This document shows, one piece after another, positions 11,101 to 20,271 of a stretch of 64,000 bases of DNA; positions within the stretch are counted from its first letter, which is position 1, and every line of letters starts with the position of its first letter. Source of the stretch: Stictocephala bisonia (lineage: Eukaryota > Arthropoda > Insecta > Hemiptera > Membracidae); NCBI GenBank assembly GCA_035578905.1, contig JAQJVL010000698.1, positions 62,001 through 126,000 on the forward strand, written 5' to 3'. Below the pieces are notes generated by a model. The model was not told the DNA's origin, ran no database searches, and saw only the letters and a list, made by a program, of their open reading frames with translations. A program made the position numbers and the translations under genes.

Positions 11101-14100
11101 GTCATTGGTGTCTTTTATAGAACTAAGTAAACAATGTAAGTGTGCTACATTTGTCTCTCTTCAGTCTAGTAATTGGTGTCTTTTATAGAACTAAGTAAAC
11201 AATGTAAGTGTGCTACATTTGTCCCTCTTCAGTCTAGTAATTGGTGTCTTTTATAGAACTAAGTAAACAATGTAAGTGTGCTACATTTGTCTCTCTTCAG
11301 TCTAGTAATTGGTGTCTTTTATAGAACTAAGTAAACAATGTAAGTGTGCTACATTTGTCCCTCTTCAGTCTAGTAATTGGTGTTTTTTTTATAGAACTAA
11401 GTAAACAATATAAGTGTGCTACATTTGTCCTCTTCAGTCTAGTCATTGGTGTCTTTTATAGAACTAAGTAAACAATATAAGTGTGCTACATTTGTCTCTC
11501 TTCAGTCTAGTAATTGGTGTCTTTTATAGAACTAAGTAAACAATGTAAGTGTGCTACATTTGTCCCTCTTCAGTCTAGTAATTGGTGTTTTTTTTATAGA
11601 ACTAAGTAAACAATATAAGTGTGCTACATTTGTCTCTCTTCAGTCTAGTCATTGGTGTTTTTTATAGAACTAAGTAAACAATGTAAGTGTGCTACATTTG
11701 TCTCTCTTCAGTCTAGTAATTGGTGTCTTTTATAGAACTAAGTAAACAATGTAAGTGTGCTACATTTGTCTCTCTTCAGTCTAGTAATTGGTGTCTTTTA
11801 TAGAACTAAGTAAACAATGTAAGTGTGCTACATTTGTCCCTCTTCAGTCTAGTAATTGGTGTTTTTTTTATAGAACTAAGTAAACAATATAAGTGTGCTA
11901 CATTTGTCCTCTTCAGTCTAGTCATTGGTGTCTTTTATAGAACTAAGTAAACAATGTAAGTGTGCTACATTTGTTCCTCTTCAGTCTAGTCATTGGTGTT
12001 TTTTTATAGAAATAAGTAAACAATGTAAGTGTGCTACATTTGTCTCTCTTCAGTCTAGTCATTGGTGTTTTTTCATAGAAATAAGTAAACAATGTAAGTG
12101 TGCTACATTTGTCCCTCTTCAGTCTAGTCATTGGTGTTTTTTTATAGAAATAAGTAAACAATGTAAGTGTGCTACATTTGTCCCTCTTCAGTCTAGTCAT
12201 TGGTGTCTTTTATAGAACTAAGTAAACAATGTAAGTGTGCTACATTTGTCCCTCTTCAGTCTAGTCATTGGTGTCTTTTATAGAACTAAGTAAACAATGT
12301 AAGTGTGCTACATTTGTCCCTCTTCAGTCTAGTCATTGGTGTCTTTTATAGAACTAAGTAAACAATGTAAGTGTGCTACACTTGTCTCTCTTCAGCCTAG
12401 TCATTGGTGTCTTTTATAGAACTAAGTAAACAATGTAAGTGTGCTACATTTGTCCCTCTTCAGTCTAGTAATTGGTGTCTTTTATAGAACTAAGTAAACA
12501 ATGTAAGTGTGCTACACTTGTCTCTCTTCAGCCTAGTCATTGGTGTCTTTTATAGAACTAAGTAAACAATGTAAGTGTGCTACACTTGTCTCTCTTCAGC
12601 CTAGTCATTGGTGTCTTTTATAGAACTAAGTAAACAATGTAAGTGTGCTACACTTGTCTCTCTTCAGCCTAGTCATTGGTGTCTTTTATAGAACTAAGTA
12701 AACAATGTAAGTGTGCTACATTTGTCCCTCTTCAGTCTAGTCATTGGTGTTTTTTTATAGAAATAAGAAAACAATGTAAGTGTGCTACATTTGTCTCTCT
12801 TCAGCCTAGTCATTGGTGCTTTTCAATCGTGTTGCTTACGTTTGAATAAGCGCTAGTGATTGCACTACAGGGTAGCCACGTATCAAAGGAGTAGTCATCT
12901 TCTTGTGTATAAAAACTTATAAAAGATAAACCTATTAAATTTCTTATTGAAAGTGTTCCTGATTTTCCTTCCTAAAAAAATGAATTTTTTTCCTACTTAT
13001 AAATTTCCCGCAACCCCTAAACAGCCGGAGACACTACTGCCTTCAACATAGATGCAATAAGATGGATCCCATGCCCTGTGAAGAGGGTCTACAGATCACA
13101 GTATGCGCCCCTTCAGTGAGATCACAACAAGCTGAGGGCTTACACAATTTTATGCAGTTATTTTTACTAAATTAATGATATACATATTTATTTTATTAAT
13201 TTATTCATAATATAAGTTTATATTTTTCTTCAAATGATTTGTTGCACAGTACAACATTTAAAAGTGCATTTTCATTTTAAGAGTAAAGTGCAACTTTATT
13301 CTTAAACATAAATAGTGACATGACCCTTGTTGGATCCTCAGTTGTCGGTGGGGGATCTGTGGGTATTGGGTGTGGTAGACAGTGATGGAGGAGCCGCAAA
13401 CATTAATGCTTATTTTTCAGTGTTAGTTCATAGTTAATTTAAAATCAACATTTCACAAACTGTATTTCCTAAACTCAGAACTTTTAATCTTTTTTTTGTT
13501 TTACTACCGAAATTGCTTGAAGAGATTGAAAAAGTCATTTCATATGGATGGAAAACCTGAGTGTTCTTCTGGTCCTGATGAAAGTTTTTTCTTGTAACTC
13601 ATTTAATTAATTTTTCATTTCAGTTTGGTGTGTTCTAAAGACATCTGCAGTAATTGTAGACCCTTTTCTCTTTCATCAACCATCTCCAAAATCATTGAGG
13701 GAGTATTTTTAAATAGATTCTTATTTTTCATTGAAACTAACCAACTTTTATTCCCTTACCAATTTGGATTCACCAAGGGTAGGTTACATTTGGGGGAGTA
13801 GAAGTATTGGTTATTTGTATAATTGGTTATTCTTGGTAGAAAAAGCTTGTTAGTTTTCAATAACTGGATTCCTATGACTATTCTCGTTACGTTGTCTTCG
13901 GAAGTTAGAGTCACTGAGGGCCCCAAGGTGCTGTGCTCGGGCCTATCATTTTCCTGCTTTTTACAAATGACTCACCTTTATGGCTGAACAACACAAATGA
14001 GTGCCTTTTTGCAGATGACACTTCCTTATCTCTTAATTAGGAAACTCATGCTGCCCTGGAGGAAGAAGTGTTTACTGAATCCAGCTCTTTAATTCAATTA

Positions 14101-17100
14101 TTCTTCCAGAAAAGATTGATTATAAACACTGAAAAGACTCATCTCATTGATTTATGATAAAATAGTGCAATTCATTCAATGAGAATGATTGAAACTATAT
14201 GACTGTTGGTATATTAATTAACTCACAGAATAAGTCCAAATTTCTAGGAATTATGATTTATAGTCGCTTAAAGAATAATATCCACATTAATGATGTGTGC
14301 AAAAAACTTGAGATTTGTATCTTAAAGAATATTTAAAAAATTGCTTAGGTAGTTGTTGATTTAGCCACATATTATAGCATTAAATACCCAATTATAAATT
14401 GTGCTGTGTCCATATGGGGTTATGAAAAAAAAAAAAAAAAAAAAAAAAGGTTTACCTTTAAAAGACAATGCCCTACAAATGACACTTGGTTTTTCAGACC
14501 AATGAAAATAAAATTATTTACATAATATAGTAAATGTGAAATTTAGCCATTAGGGCACCTGGCTTACAGCTAATACTGATCATCTGGGCCGATCGGAAAG
14601 GTGAGGATTAGAACCCTACCATATCAGTTGTAAAATAATTGTCTTATTCTTATTAATATTGGCAAGCATATATTAAATTTTCATCGTGTAATTATCCTCT
14701 ATCAAATCAAAATCAAATCAAATCAAATATTTTATTGCCAGGAACATTACAATAAATGCATAGCAATTGTCAAGACTATACTAACTATAATTTTTACCAT
14801 ATACACCACAGTAACACCTCAGTCATACATACATTGTATCCTCCATTTACTCATGCCAATTCCCCCCCCCCCCCAGCATCGGTTGTAAGTCTTTAATTAT
14901 GTGGTCTCCCAGTCATATGCCATAAATTCATCACAGGTATAGAACGCCTGTGACGCTAAACAGCGTTTGAGACGAGTTTTTAACACCTTGGGCTTTGGGG
15001 CATTTCTAATTGAATCTGGCAACTTGTTAACAAATCGGACACCCGCATATAAGGGCAAGCGTTCGTGAACTACCGTCCTGTGTCTCCCAGTTCGGTAGTT
15101 GTCCCTGCCCCTCGTATTGTACGTATGTATGTCTCGTCCCCTTATCATGTTTCCCTTAGAGACATGAAATAAGGTTGTTTCCAGTATATAGAGGCAGGGC
15201 AGGGTCAACAGTTGCAGTTGTTTGAATGAATCTTTGCAGGATTCTCTGAACCTTAAATGCGCTATAATACGAATAGCTCGTTTTTGCAATTTGAACACCC
15301 TACTGAAATGATTGTTTGCGGAAGCTCCCCATAGAACCAAACCGTAGTTAAGATGGGGGTAAATCAAACCATAATATGCCGTTATCAGGATATGAGTTGG
15401 GCAGTATTTGGCTAGGGCTCTCAAAACATAAATGCCTGAGGCCAATTTGGTACAAACTTGGTCAATGTGACGGCTCCAGGTCAACCCTCGATCCAGGTGT
15501 ATTCCCAGGAATTTTGAACTCAACGCATCCTCTAGCATGGTGTCCCCCAACCAAACGGTTGGTCTCTCAATGTCCTCCTGTTGTCGCAACGCGAAAGACA
15601 AGAAATTGCACTTTGCGGGGTTCACTTCGAGATTGAGGCTATTGAAATATTGAACGCAGCTATTTAAATCAACAAAGGTTTGCTGTTCCAAGATCGATTT
15701 TGATTCATTAATGAAAAAAAGGGTTGTGTCATCAGCATACTGGATGGGTTTACCATGCAATAGTGATGGTCCTATGTCGTTTACATAGATCAAGAACAAG
15801 ATCGGACTGAGTACTGAACCCTGTGGGACTCCATATCTCATTTCAATCGGTTCAGAGAGTTTGTCTGCAATTTGGACTACTTGGTACCGTCCGCTTAGAA
15901 ATGAGCGAAGCCACTCGAGTGGTACGCCTCTGACGCCATAAGATTCCAGTTTGTCGAGCAGCTTAGCGTGGTCAACACAGTCGAAAGCTTTGGACAAGTC
16001 AAGAAACACACTAAGTGCGCTGTTTTGACCTTCCAGTAATATCAGTATATTAGTATAAATAAAGAACAGACTACAGTATATATTTGTTGACAAGTCTGTG
16101 GCTTTGTACAGGTCATGGATCAATGGGCATCAGCAACTCTCTTGGGTCCAACACATTTGATATCCTGTTGTGTCTCGGTTTGCCGTGGCTTATCAAGGCA
16201 TCCCTACTGCCAACCAGTGCTGGCCACCATTTTGTCCGCATCAATTCTCGTGGATTAGAGTACAGTGCTATCTCTCTACTGTCCACACTGTTGCTGCTAT
16301 ACATAGCTTTCGCCATAAACAGATTCAAGCTGGACAGAAAGGTATTTTTATATAATGTCAATAGAAGCATGCCAACCATTTGACTTGTCCGATAATGAGA
16401 ATTTCAAAATCATACTTTGAAAAATATTTTAAAAAATATATAAATATATAATTTTATATATAATGATAAATTAAAATATACAACAAAAAACAGTTCTGAC
16501 TTTATATTGTTTAAACATTTTTGAAAAATATGTTCAATAAAATAATTAGAGGAGTTAATGTGGAATCTAATCAAATCTTTATTTGCATGACCTTCAAGTA
16601 CAGTAAATGTATCAAATTTAAAATAAAGAAAACATTTTGAGTAATATTGGAACACAATCCAAGGTGGGCTTTTCACAGTAATTATTTTACAACAAAATAT
16701 TACTTTTGAATAACAGTCATTGTTGATGTTTAGCTTGTTTGGATTTATATATATATATATATTTATTTAAATTTGTATACATTTTTAATTGATATGTAAC
16801 ATTTTATGAGTTTGTTGGATGATTTGTTTCTTCCTGTTAATGATTTATTAACAGGAAGAAATTATAAATAAGCTATAAGGTTATTCAGATTATTCATTTC
16901 TAGCCTTTAAAGTTGAGTGAGCAATCTGATATGGATCATGTCACCCTCTAAAAATTTACAGAATGTTTCTATGTTTCTTGTCCTAGCTACTACAATGTTT
17001 TTTTTTTTTTTTTTTTATAATAAATAAATGTTTATTTCCAAAACAAATCTACAAACATTACATACATACATGCATAATAACCCATAAATATGTTTCGAAA

Positions 17101-17813
17101 ATATAGACCTCCAAGGCTAAGCCTGTTTGGAGGTACAGAAACATTCCTATTAATACACATTTGTGGCTATGAACAATGAATAAAATTGCAAAAAAATAAA
17201 CAAAACATAGTTCCAAACTTTACTCCTAGCTGACATAGTTTTTATATAAATTTAAATTTAATCTATTGTTAAGACAATTACCAACAGAAAGTAGCTTGAG
17301 CCTATAAATATTAAATTTTAAAGGTGGATATCATGTATTGGTTGAAAGTTACAGAAATAAGGATCTGCTCTATTTCATCAATAGAAAATAACCACTTTCT
17401 TAAAGATTTTGCAAAACTGTTAATAGTTTTACAATTCCGAATCTCATTGGGCAGTTTATTGTACATTTTAGGAGCTTGGTAGTCAAACGTTTTTGTAAAA
17501 TATGTGTTGGTTGGCTTAGGGACGTACAGATCTTTTGAATTGCGTAATTTATATTTGTGGATGCTCAATTGTGTACTGTTCCGACTTCGAATGTAAAATA
17601 TTGTCAAAACTTTATAGGAGTTTGTCTCTTTATAAAGTTGGCTGTGCGTGTCTCACGATATACGTAATGTTCCAGCTTCTAGCTACTCTGATGTTTGTCT
17701 TTTTTTAGGTTGGCTATGCGTGTCTCATGATGTATGGACTGTTTCTCATCCTAGCTACTCTGATTGAACTCAACGTTTTCTTCACCGTCAATCTTCCAAC
17801 GTGTGGCAGATAA
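2014..17813 (+). CDS. SLC24-type K+-dependent Na+/Ca2+ exchanger, 3' part (6 exons)
   Basis: Joined exons are 2014-2103, 2580-2690, 5420-5629, 6789-6890, 16112-16341 and 17709-17813. All junction phases agree (1,1,1,1,0) and give about 280 residues ending in a stop. The order is: end of a TM segment, a polar cytosolic loop (first two exons), then the second five-helix cluster with the alpha-2 repeat (motifs AAGTSVPE and GSNTFDI). The family exchanges Na+ for Ca2+ plus K+ across the plasma membrane or organelle membranes. The INSRGL, RFKLDRK and IELNVF segments resemble vertebrate NCKX3/4/5 and the insect zydeco group more than NCKX1/2. The N-terminal half with alpha-1 lies upstream of the window. 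The usual Asp after AAGTSxP is Glu here. Introns are large (up to 9.2 kb) and packed with repeats. The exact orthologue was not confirmed by alignment. Confidence 0.9.
2580..2690 (+). CDS. exchanger exon: polar cytosolic loop
   Basis: The exon follows ttgttgccag and encodes a Pro/Asn/Gln-rich, non-membrane stretch ([20 protein letters not shown] and on to a PNETG end). Phase is 1 on both sides. The donor is gcaagt, a GC donor with otherwise perfect consensus. The nearby GT (base 2695) would put the next exon out of frame. The large cytosolic loop is the most variable part of SLC24 proteins, so weak conservation is expected. Confidence 0.75.
3218..3570. repeat. 36-bp G-rich minisatellite, about 10 units
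   Basis: Unit of about 36 bp containing tacgtgtatgggtgggcggg then tgggtcaatac, imperfectly repeated. Many units contain GGGTGGGCGGGTGGG or close variants, i.e. four G-triplets with one-base loops, a strong G-quadruplex pattern on the + strand. Open frames on both strands across it are a by-product of the 3n period. The same unit recurs at 47131-47229 and, inverted, at 59925-60300. Confidence 0.95.
3573..4285. repeat. direct repeats flanking the foldback
   Basis: About 58 bp starting tagattttattggtacgctg at 3573 recurs at 4222 with few changes, on either side of the large palindrome. The left copy is followed by more gtacgttgtgttggta-like short repeats up to 3657. They could be an internal repeat of a larger element or a long flanking duplication. 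Confidence 0.7.
3658..4181. mobile_element. foldback element with 244-bp near-perfect inverted arms
   Basis: Arms 3658-3901 and 3938-4181 are inverted copies differing at only a few bases. The 36-bp centre is built of tctagac repeats. Each arm carries ctgaaga, a potential stem (gactc/gagtt), then gaaac and a gttgc-agta-gcaac hairpin, resembling a hammerhead ribozyme core as reported in Penelope-like terminal repeats. I could not find the UH cleavage site in place. No coding capacity. High arm identity suggests a young insertion. Confidence 0.85.
4286..5419. other. exchanger intron, no recognised gene
   Basis: AT-rich. A (GT)n-like tract lies at 4376-4400, followed by three imperfect gtcgaaaatttt-like repeats (4404-4470). 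Nothing else recognised before the exon at 5420. Confidence 0.5.
5420..5629 (+). CDS. exchanger exon: start of second TM cluster
   Basis: Flanked by a polypyrimidine-rich acceptor (tttaatttcag) and a gtaagt donor. It encodes [12 protein letters not shown] followed by hydrophobic segments ([40 protein letters not shown]) separated by a charged turn ([10 protein letters not shown]). The proline-rich first helix, the short charged link and the W-I-G-x-x-S-Y pattern are typical of the start of the second SLC24 membrane cluster. Confidence 0.92.
5630..6788. other. exchanger intron, no recognised gene
   Basis: AT-rich intron sequence with no feature I can support. Confidence 0.5.
6789..6890 (+). 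CDS. exchanger exon: alpha-2 repeat, first half
   Basis: Acceptor tttacatag precedes 6789 and donor gtaggc follows 6890. It encodes [20 protein letters not shown] then [14 protein letters not shown]. This is the ion-coordinating first helix of the alpha-2 repeat; the family position normally Asp after the Ser-x-Pro is Glu. A SINE begins only about 25-30 bp downstream of the donor. Confidence 0.95.
6915..7345 (+). mobile_element. SINE copy with tRNA-like head (tail family 1)
   Basis: Begins about 25 bp after the donor at 6890. The head ctggtggcaaaatgctgtaac resembles a Pol III A box region. The body matches 38385-38772 (opposite strand) over about 400 bp, including gtggacactactagagaagt and the tail (tgagcaatttagtcgaactc, then a gcccat segment). 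The tail is shared with copies at 10085-10372 and 51628-51775. Diverged, so an old insertion. Confidence 0.75.
7431..8290. repeat. interspersed repeat split by a hAT-like insertion, with 18-bp inverted repeat
   Basis: tatattttccggtgacaacc with a further 25 bp at 7431-7475 recurs at 25029-25072. After removing the insertion at 7478-8199 the flank continues as in the 25-kb copy (acattat, then a cgtttcgcccatg / tgtttcgctcatg segment). An exact 18-bp inverted repeat (cagacgtttcgcccatgc at 8208-8225, complement at 8272-8289) encloses a 46-bp loop. On the - strand ctgagga precedes gaaacgtc. It may be a Penelope-type terminal repeat remnant. Confidence 0.6.
7478..8199. mobile_element. non-autonomous hAT-like element (722 bp)
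   Basis: Ends TAGAGATGGGA and, inverted, TAGTAATGGGA. Flanking 8-bp repeats are attataac (7470-7477) and attataaa (8200-8207), 7 of 8 matching, as for hAT. Subterminal cctgtgatt/aatcacagg motifs lie near the right end. No transposase frame. The related repeat at 25.03 kb serves as an approximate empty site. Confidence 0.7.
8296..8410 (-). mobile_element. SINE head fragment bounded by inverted gtatcggc
   Basis: The reverse complement reads ctagtggcagagtgctgtaac and on to aggttctacactcagcccc, matching the head of the copy at 6915 in the opposite orientation. The fragment is bounded by gtatcggc (8311) and gccgatac (8402). Only the head is present. Confidence 0.55.
8411..10084. other. exchanger intron, no recognised gene
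   Basis: AT-rich, with a slightly GC-richer patch at 9700-10000 whose short open frames show no recognisable domain. Confidence 0.4.
10085..10372 (-). mobile_element. tRNA-derived SINE, second head type, same tail
   Basis: The reverse complement starts with a tRNA-like head: tagcttagttggttaaatac as A box (10338-10355 region) and agttcgatccc as B box (10301-10311). The body shares actgggctgttaattaat..tgaggaatagt with the 38-kb copy and ends in an (AATA)n-like tail near 10090. The head differs from that of the 6915 and 38385 copies while the tail is common. Confidence 0.8.
10490..12819. repeat. 68-bp satellite, 34 units
   Basis: Tandem array with unit length 66-70 bp; I count 34 units. Units differ by a poly-T run (tttttttt versus tctttt), t/c changes and local subfamilies (cctagtcatt and cacttg variants cluster at 12370-12710). 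Every unit contains gtaagtg and most contain tctctcttcag, so each resembles a 5' and a 3' splice site. Located in the 9.2-kb exchanger intron in the sense orientation. Open frames spanning it on both strands are not genes. Confidence 0.97.
12835..13610. other. exchanger intron, no recognised gene
   Basis: Unassigned AT-rich sequence; a GC-richer patch at 13020-13140 has no recognised content. Confidence 0.4.
13625..14450 (+). mobile_element. decayed LINE reverse transcriptase fragment
   Basis: With several frameshifts the + strand reads [20 protein letters not shown] then [42 protein letters not shown], and later NTEKTH and YCxVWG-like pieces. These are the palm motifs of a Jockey/CR1-type reverse transcriptase, including the F/Y-A-D-D box. 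Stops and frame changes make it non-functional. A run of about 25 A begins at 14424 and appears to end the fragment. Confidence 0.75.
14700..16085 (-). mobile_element. 5'-truncated Jockey/CR1-type LINE
   Basis: The 3' end is at about 14700, with a tail of ttgat/tgattt repeats, a poly-C run (14864-14877) and 3' UTR, then a long reverse transcriptase frame. The 5' end is truncated somewhere between 16040 and 16090. An older copy of the same family spans 25170-30240. It lies antisense to the exchanger gene and abuts exon 16112. Confidence 0.9.
14897..16060 (-). CDS. LINE reverse transcriptase C-terminal part (uninterrupted)
   Basis: One open frame of nearly 400 codons holds [12 protein letters not shown] (palm A), [20 protein letters not shown] (palm B), YADDTTLF (catalytic box), then thumb and C-terminal motifs ([50 protein letters not shown]). 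The fingers and any endonuclease are missing through 5' truncation. The lack of stops suggests recent insertion compared with the other LINE copies here. The frame runs past the element into the exon's antisense strand (to 16123), which is not coding. Confidence 0.9.
   Translation of the reverse strand: MYTNILILLEGQNSALSVFLDLSKAFDCVDHAKLLDKLESYGVRGVPLEWLRSFLSGRYQVVQIADKLSEPIEMRYGVPQGSVLSPILFLIYVNDIGPSLLHGKPIQYADDTTLFFINESKSILEQQTFVDLNSCVQYFNSLNLEVNPAKCNFLSFALRQQEDIERPTVWLGDTMLEDALSSKFLGIHLDRGLTWSRHIDQVCTKLASGIYVLRALAKYCPTHILITAYYGLIYPHLNYGLVLWGASANNHFSRVFKLQKRAIRIIAHLRFRESCKDSFKQLQLLTLPCLYILETTLFHVSKGNMIRGRDIHTYNTRGRDNYRTGRHRTVVHERLPLYAGVRFVNKLPDSIRNAPKPKVLKTRLKRCLASQAFYTCDEFMAYDWETT
16112..16341 (+). 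CDS. exchanger exon: alpha-2 second half and following TM helices
   Basis: Acceptor ctttgtacag precedes 16112; the donor after 16341 is gtattt (weak). It encodes [33 protein letters not shown], an INSRGLEY turn, a hydrophobic helix and [15 protein letters not shown] is the second half of alpha-2, with the conserved Asp that binds cation in the family. Phase is 1 in and 0 out. An antisense LINE ends within roughly 20-75 bp of the acceptor, so the branch-point region is at or inside the element junction. Confidence 0.95.
16342..16997. other. last exchanger intron, no recognised gene
   Basis: Very AT-rich. (AT)n tract at about 16750-16762; taacaggaag occurs as an inverted pair near 16836-16860. 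A ctagctact stretch similar to the terminal exon occurs at 16984, just before the poly-T of the next LINE. Confidence 0.5.
16998..17630 (-). mobile_element. 3' end of a LINE with poly(A), antisense
   Basis: A poly-T run of about 19 (16998-17016) marks the poly(A) end. Upstream on the - strand (17311-17607) the frame reads [39 protein letters not shown] and RNCKTI, the conserved C-terminal tail of Jockey/CR1-like reverse transcriptases. Strongly 5'-truncated. It sits inside the last exchanger intron directly upstream of the duplicated terminal exon. Confidence 0.8.
17637..17708 (+). pseudogene. diverged in-frame copy of the exchanger terminal exon
   Basis: About 56 bp align without gaps, at roughly three in four bases, to the start of the real terminal exon at 17709. 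A pyrimidine-rich stretch and an AG precede it, and the phase fits the donor at 16341. It reads [20 protein letters not shown] then VFF and ends at TAG, which is also the acceptor AG of the real exon. It keeps hydrophobic character and frame, so it could be an alternative terminal exon that shortens the protein. A relic duplication is equally possible. Confidence 0.5.
17709..17813 (+). CDS. exchanger terminal exon
   Basis: Follows tctttttttag and opens in phase 0 with [20 protein letters not shown], the last membrane helix, then [14 protein letters not shown] and a TAA stop. This matches the usual C-terminus of the NCKX3/4 group (hydrophobic helix, I-E-x-N-V-F, NLPxC). A diverged copy of its first half lies immediately upstream at 17637-17708. 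Confidence 0.93.
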   Translation, partial: VGYACLMMYGLFLILATLIELNVFFTVNLPTCGR

Positions 17814-18885
17814 TGAAATCAGTATTCATTCCACTAATTCATGCTCAGTGTCACGTACATCACTTGTACACTTGGACTGGCAGTTATTTGCCTCAATCAG
17901 TTTGTGTCTTATTAATTTAATGTATACCAAGAGCAATAACTTACATTTTACTGGAGCCAAACTGAATGTTGATTTCTAATGGCTAATTCACTTTCTTATC
18001 TATTTTTGATTTCTAAAGGTTTGTGTAAAATATTTTCAGTTACCCGTTAATTACTTTTGTAAATATCACGCTTTTCACTAATTTTACTGATTGATTCATA
18101 TATATTTCTAAACATATGTAGTAGTAATCTTATGCTTGTACAAATATCTCATTTGTTGTGTGATTATTTTGCGTATAATTGAAAGAAATATAAGTGTGTT
18201 TTAACTTAACATTTAATTACTTAGCGATGATGGGTTAACTCAGGAGGACATTATAATTGGACCAATATATTGGATTGGTCCAATTATAATTGGATGTTAT
18301 ATAATTGGATCACTGACAAATATTTAACATTATGAATTTATCTTACTCAACATTCATTTTAAAAAAGTCTATAATTCATTGCTATAGTAAACAACTTTAA
18401 TTTATCATTACTTGTGTCTATAGCTATCCAAAAGTAGAAATTACAAATTTATTTCTGATACAGTGTAGTTAATAAAATTGTTACATCGTATAATTTTGTA
18501 AAGTGACCGTTTTATCTTAATTTTAACAAAGTTATTATTTTTTTATGGAAAAAAGGTTACTTAGAGCACTGTTTACTCCAATTCACGGTTTTGTATGTTA
18601 ATAACTGATTAGTACTTTATAATCTGTAATAATTATTTTCATTACCTTTTTCTTATTTTGTTGTACTTTCTTTCTTATCAGTAAAATAATGTTTTGTTGT
18701 AATATTTTAAATATGTTTCAGTACTTAGTCTGTAAGATTATCCTTTTAGTAACATCCTGAAAATTACATTAAAAAATTCAATTTTCAAAACTTACAAATA
18801 CTTCGCATGTTATTTAAAATGCTCATATATAACCAAACTTTATATAAACCATACCATTAAGAACAGGGCTATGAAGAAATATAAG
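17814..18885 (+). other. probable exchanger 3' UTR and flank
   Basis: AT-rich sequence after the exchanger stop with no recognised gene. AATAAA occurs at 18471-18476 and is a candidate polyadenylation signal among several AT-rich alternatives. A small palindrome built on attggaccaat/attggtccaat lies near 18256-18300. The Harbinger element begins at 18886. Confidence 0.4.
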
Positions 18886-19168
18886 GGGTGATGTAAATAA
18901 AAAGTAGAACATTCTCGAAGAAAATACTACGAAGTATTAGCATTTTCTCTAAATGAAGTGAATAATAAAATGCTACTACTTAGTAGAAAATACTTCGGAA
19001 ATCTAGAGAATTTACTACACTGGAAAGTTCTTCCTTGGAGTTTGCCTGTCACGACAGGCTCTCCCTCGAGCACAGGCTCGCTCACTCACCCCTCCGTCAT
19101 CCGTTTGTCCTGTCCGTTTGTTATCTTTTGCTTTGCGTGAGTGTGTGTGTACCTGCCGAAAAACTGTG

Positions 19169-19398
19169 ATGTCCTCTAGTGACGAAGCTGCTGATTTAGA
19201 GTTCGATAAGAATGTTGTGAATCGAGCACTGTACGTGCGTCTTTTAGGAGAAAACCCAATAGTGATTGATAAGTAAAAAATTCCAAGTGTAGTTGCATCA
19301 AAGGAAAAGGCATGGGAGTGTATTTCTAAGGAGTATTTGCAAACTGTAGGAAAAACTACCAATCCAGCACAAGTGTTGAAAATGTTTTTAATTATATG
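19169..19398 (+). pseudogene. Harbinger accessory Myb/SANT-like protein, broken
   Basis: Starts MSSSDEAADLEFDKNVVNRA, hits a stop at 19274-19276, and continues in frame with KIPSVVASKEKAWECISKEY and NPAQVLKMF. The K-x-x-A-W-x-x-I pattern is that of the SANT/Myb-like DNA-binding protein paired with Harbinger transposases, which helps the transposase enter the nucleus and bind DNA. The internal stop and loss of frame afterwards indicate a pseudogene. Confidence 0.6.
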
Positions 19399-20271
19399 AA
19401 GATAAAAATTAAGAAGAAGACCGATAAAAATACAATTGTTAACAAAAACAATCAAGCTTACTGATTGGGAAAAAGACTTTCTGGCACTACTTCATCACGA
19501 AGAAAATCCAGTGTTTACGAAGGCCACAGGAAGTGTTAATGTATGGAAGTGAAAACTCTGCCTCTTCAAGTGACATTCAAGGGCAAGTGGAAGTGGACGA
19601 AGTACGGCATTCTATAACAAAAATGGCGACAGCGCAGAAACATCCTCAATAAAGCCAAAATCAGCTTTAAGTACGAATCAGTGGAAACAAAGGAAATGAC
19701 CACTACATAAATCCAGCGTACTGTTGTTATTGCAGCAATTGCAATAACAACAGATCCAAATAGAAAAAGAGAAGATTTTGTTTGCCAAATTTAAAAAGCA
19801 ATTAAGATGTAGCTTACAAGCACAGACAATCTTTTTTAATATGAGATTTTTTTAATAAATTAAAACCTCTAACCTAATCCTTAACAAAACAGAAAAGAAT
19901 AAAACCTACACGTTAAGTTTGTGTGGTGTATGTGCGTGTCAGAGGAACAGTGTAGGTGAGTGTATATATATATATGTCTGGTTTGTAGTCTATGAATGTT
20001 ATGTATACTATGTTTATCTATATTCGGTGGTAATTAACCTTTCGTGGACTATGCATAGGGCCAATTAAAAACAAAACTTACTTTCACAAACAACATTGTT
20101 ATTTATTTCATATACAAAACATTGTTATTAGTATATTTCTGAAAATACAAAAATTCTATTACAAGGAAATATCAAAAATCAATACTAGCGCAAACAAGCT
20201 AAGCTGTACTGTAATAATCAGTTTAAGAATTGCAACATTTCTCTACGCTTTTGCTCATCTCGAGCTTTTGA

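Noticed and set aside
11925..12215. Open frames on both strands inside the 68-bp satellite
   Set aside because: Local units of 69 bp keep frame by period; the peptide is the repeat itself and other units break it.
14530..14625. Possible tRNA-like sequence (ttagccattagggcacctgg .. ggattagaaccc)
   Set aside because: The B box fits only in the orientation where no A box exists; too weak to call a SINE.
19015..19455. 146-codon minus-strand frame in the Harbinger element
   Set aside because: Antisense to the SANT/Myb-like frame, no domain; shadow frame.
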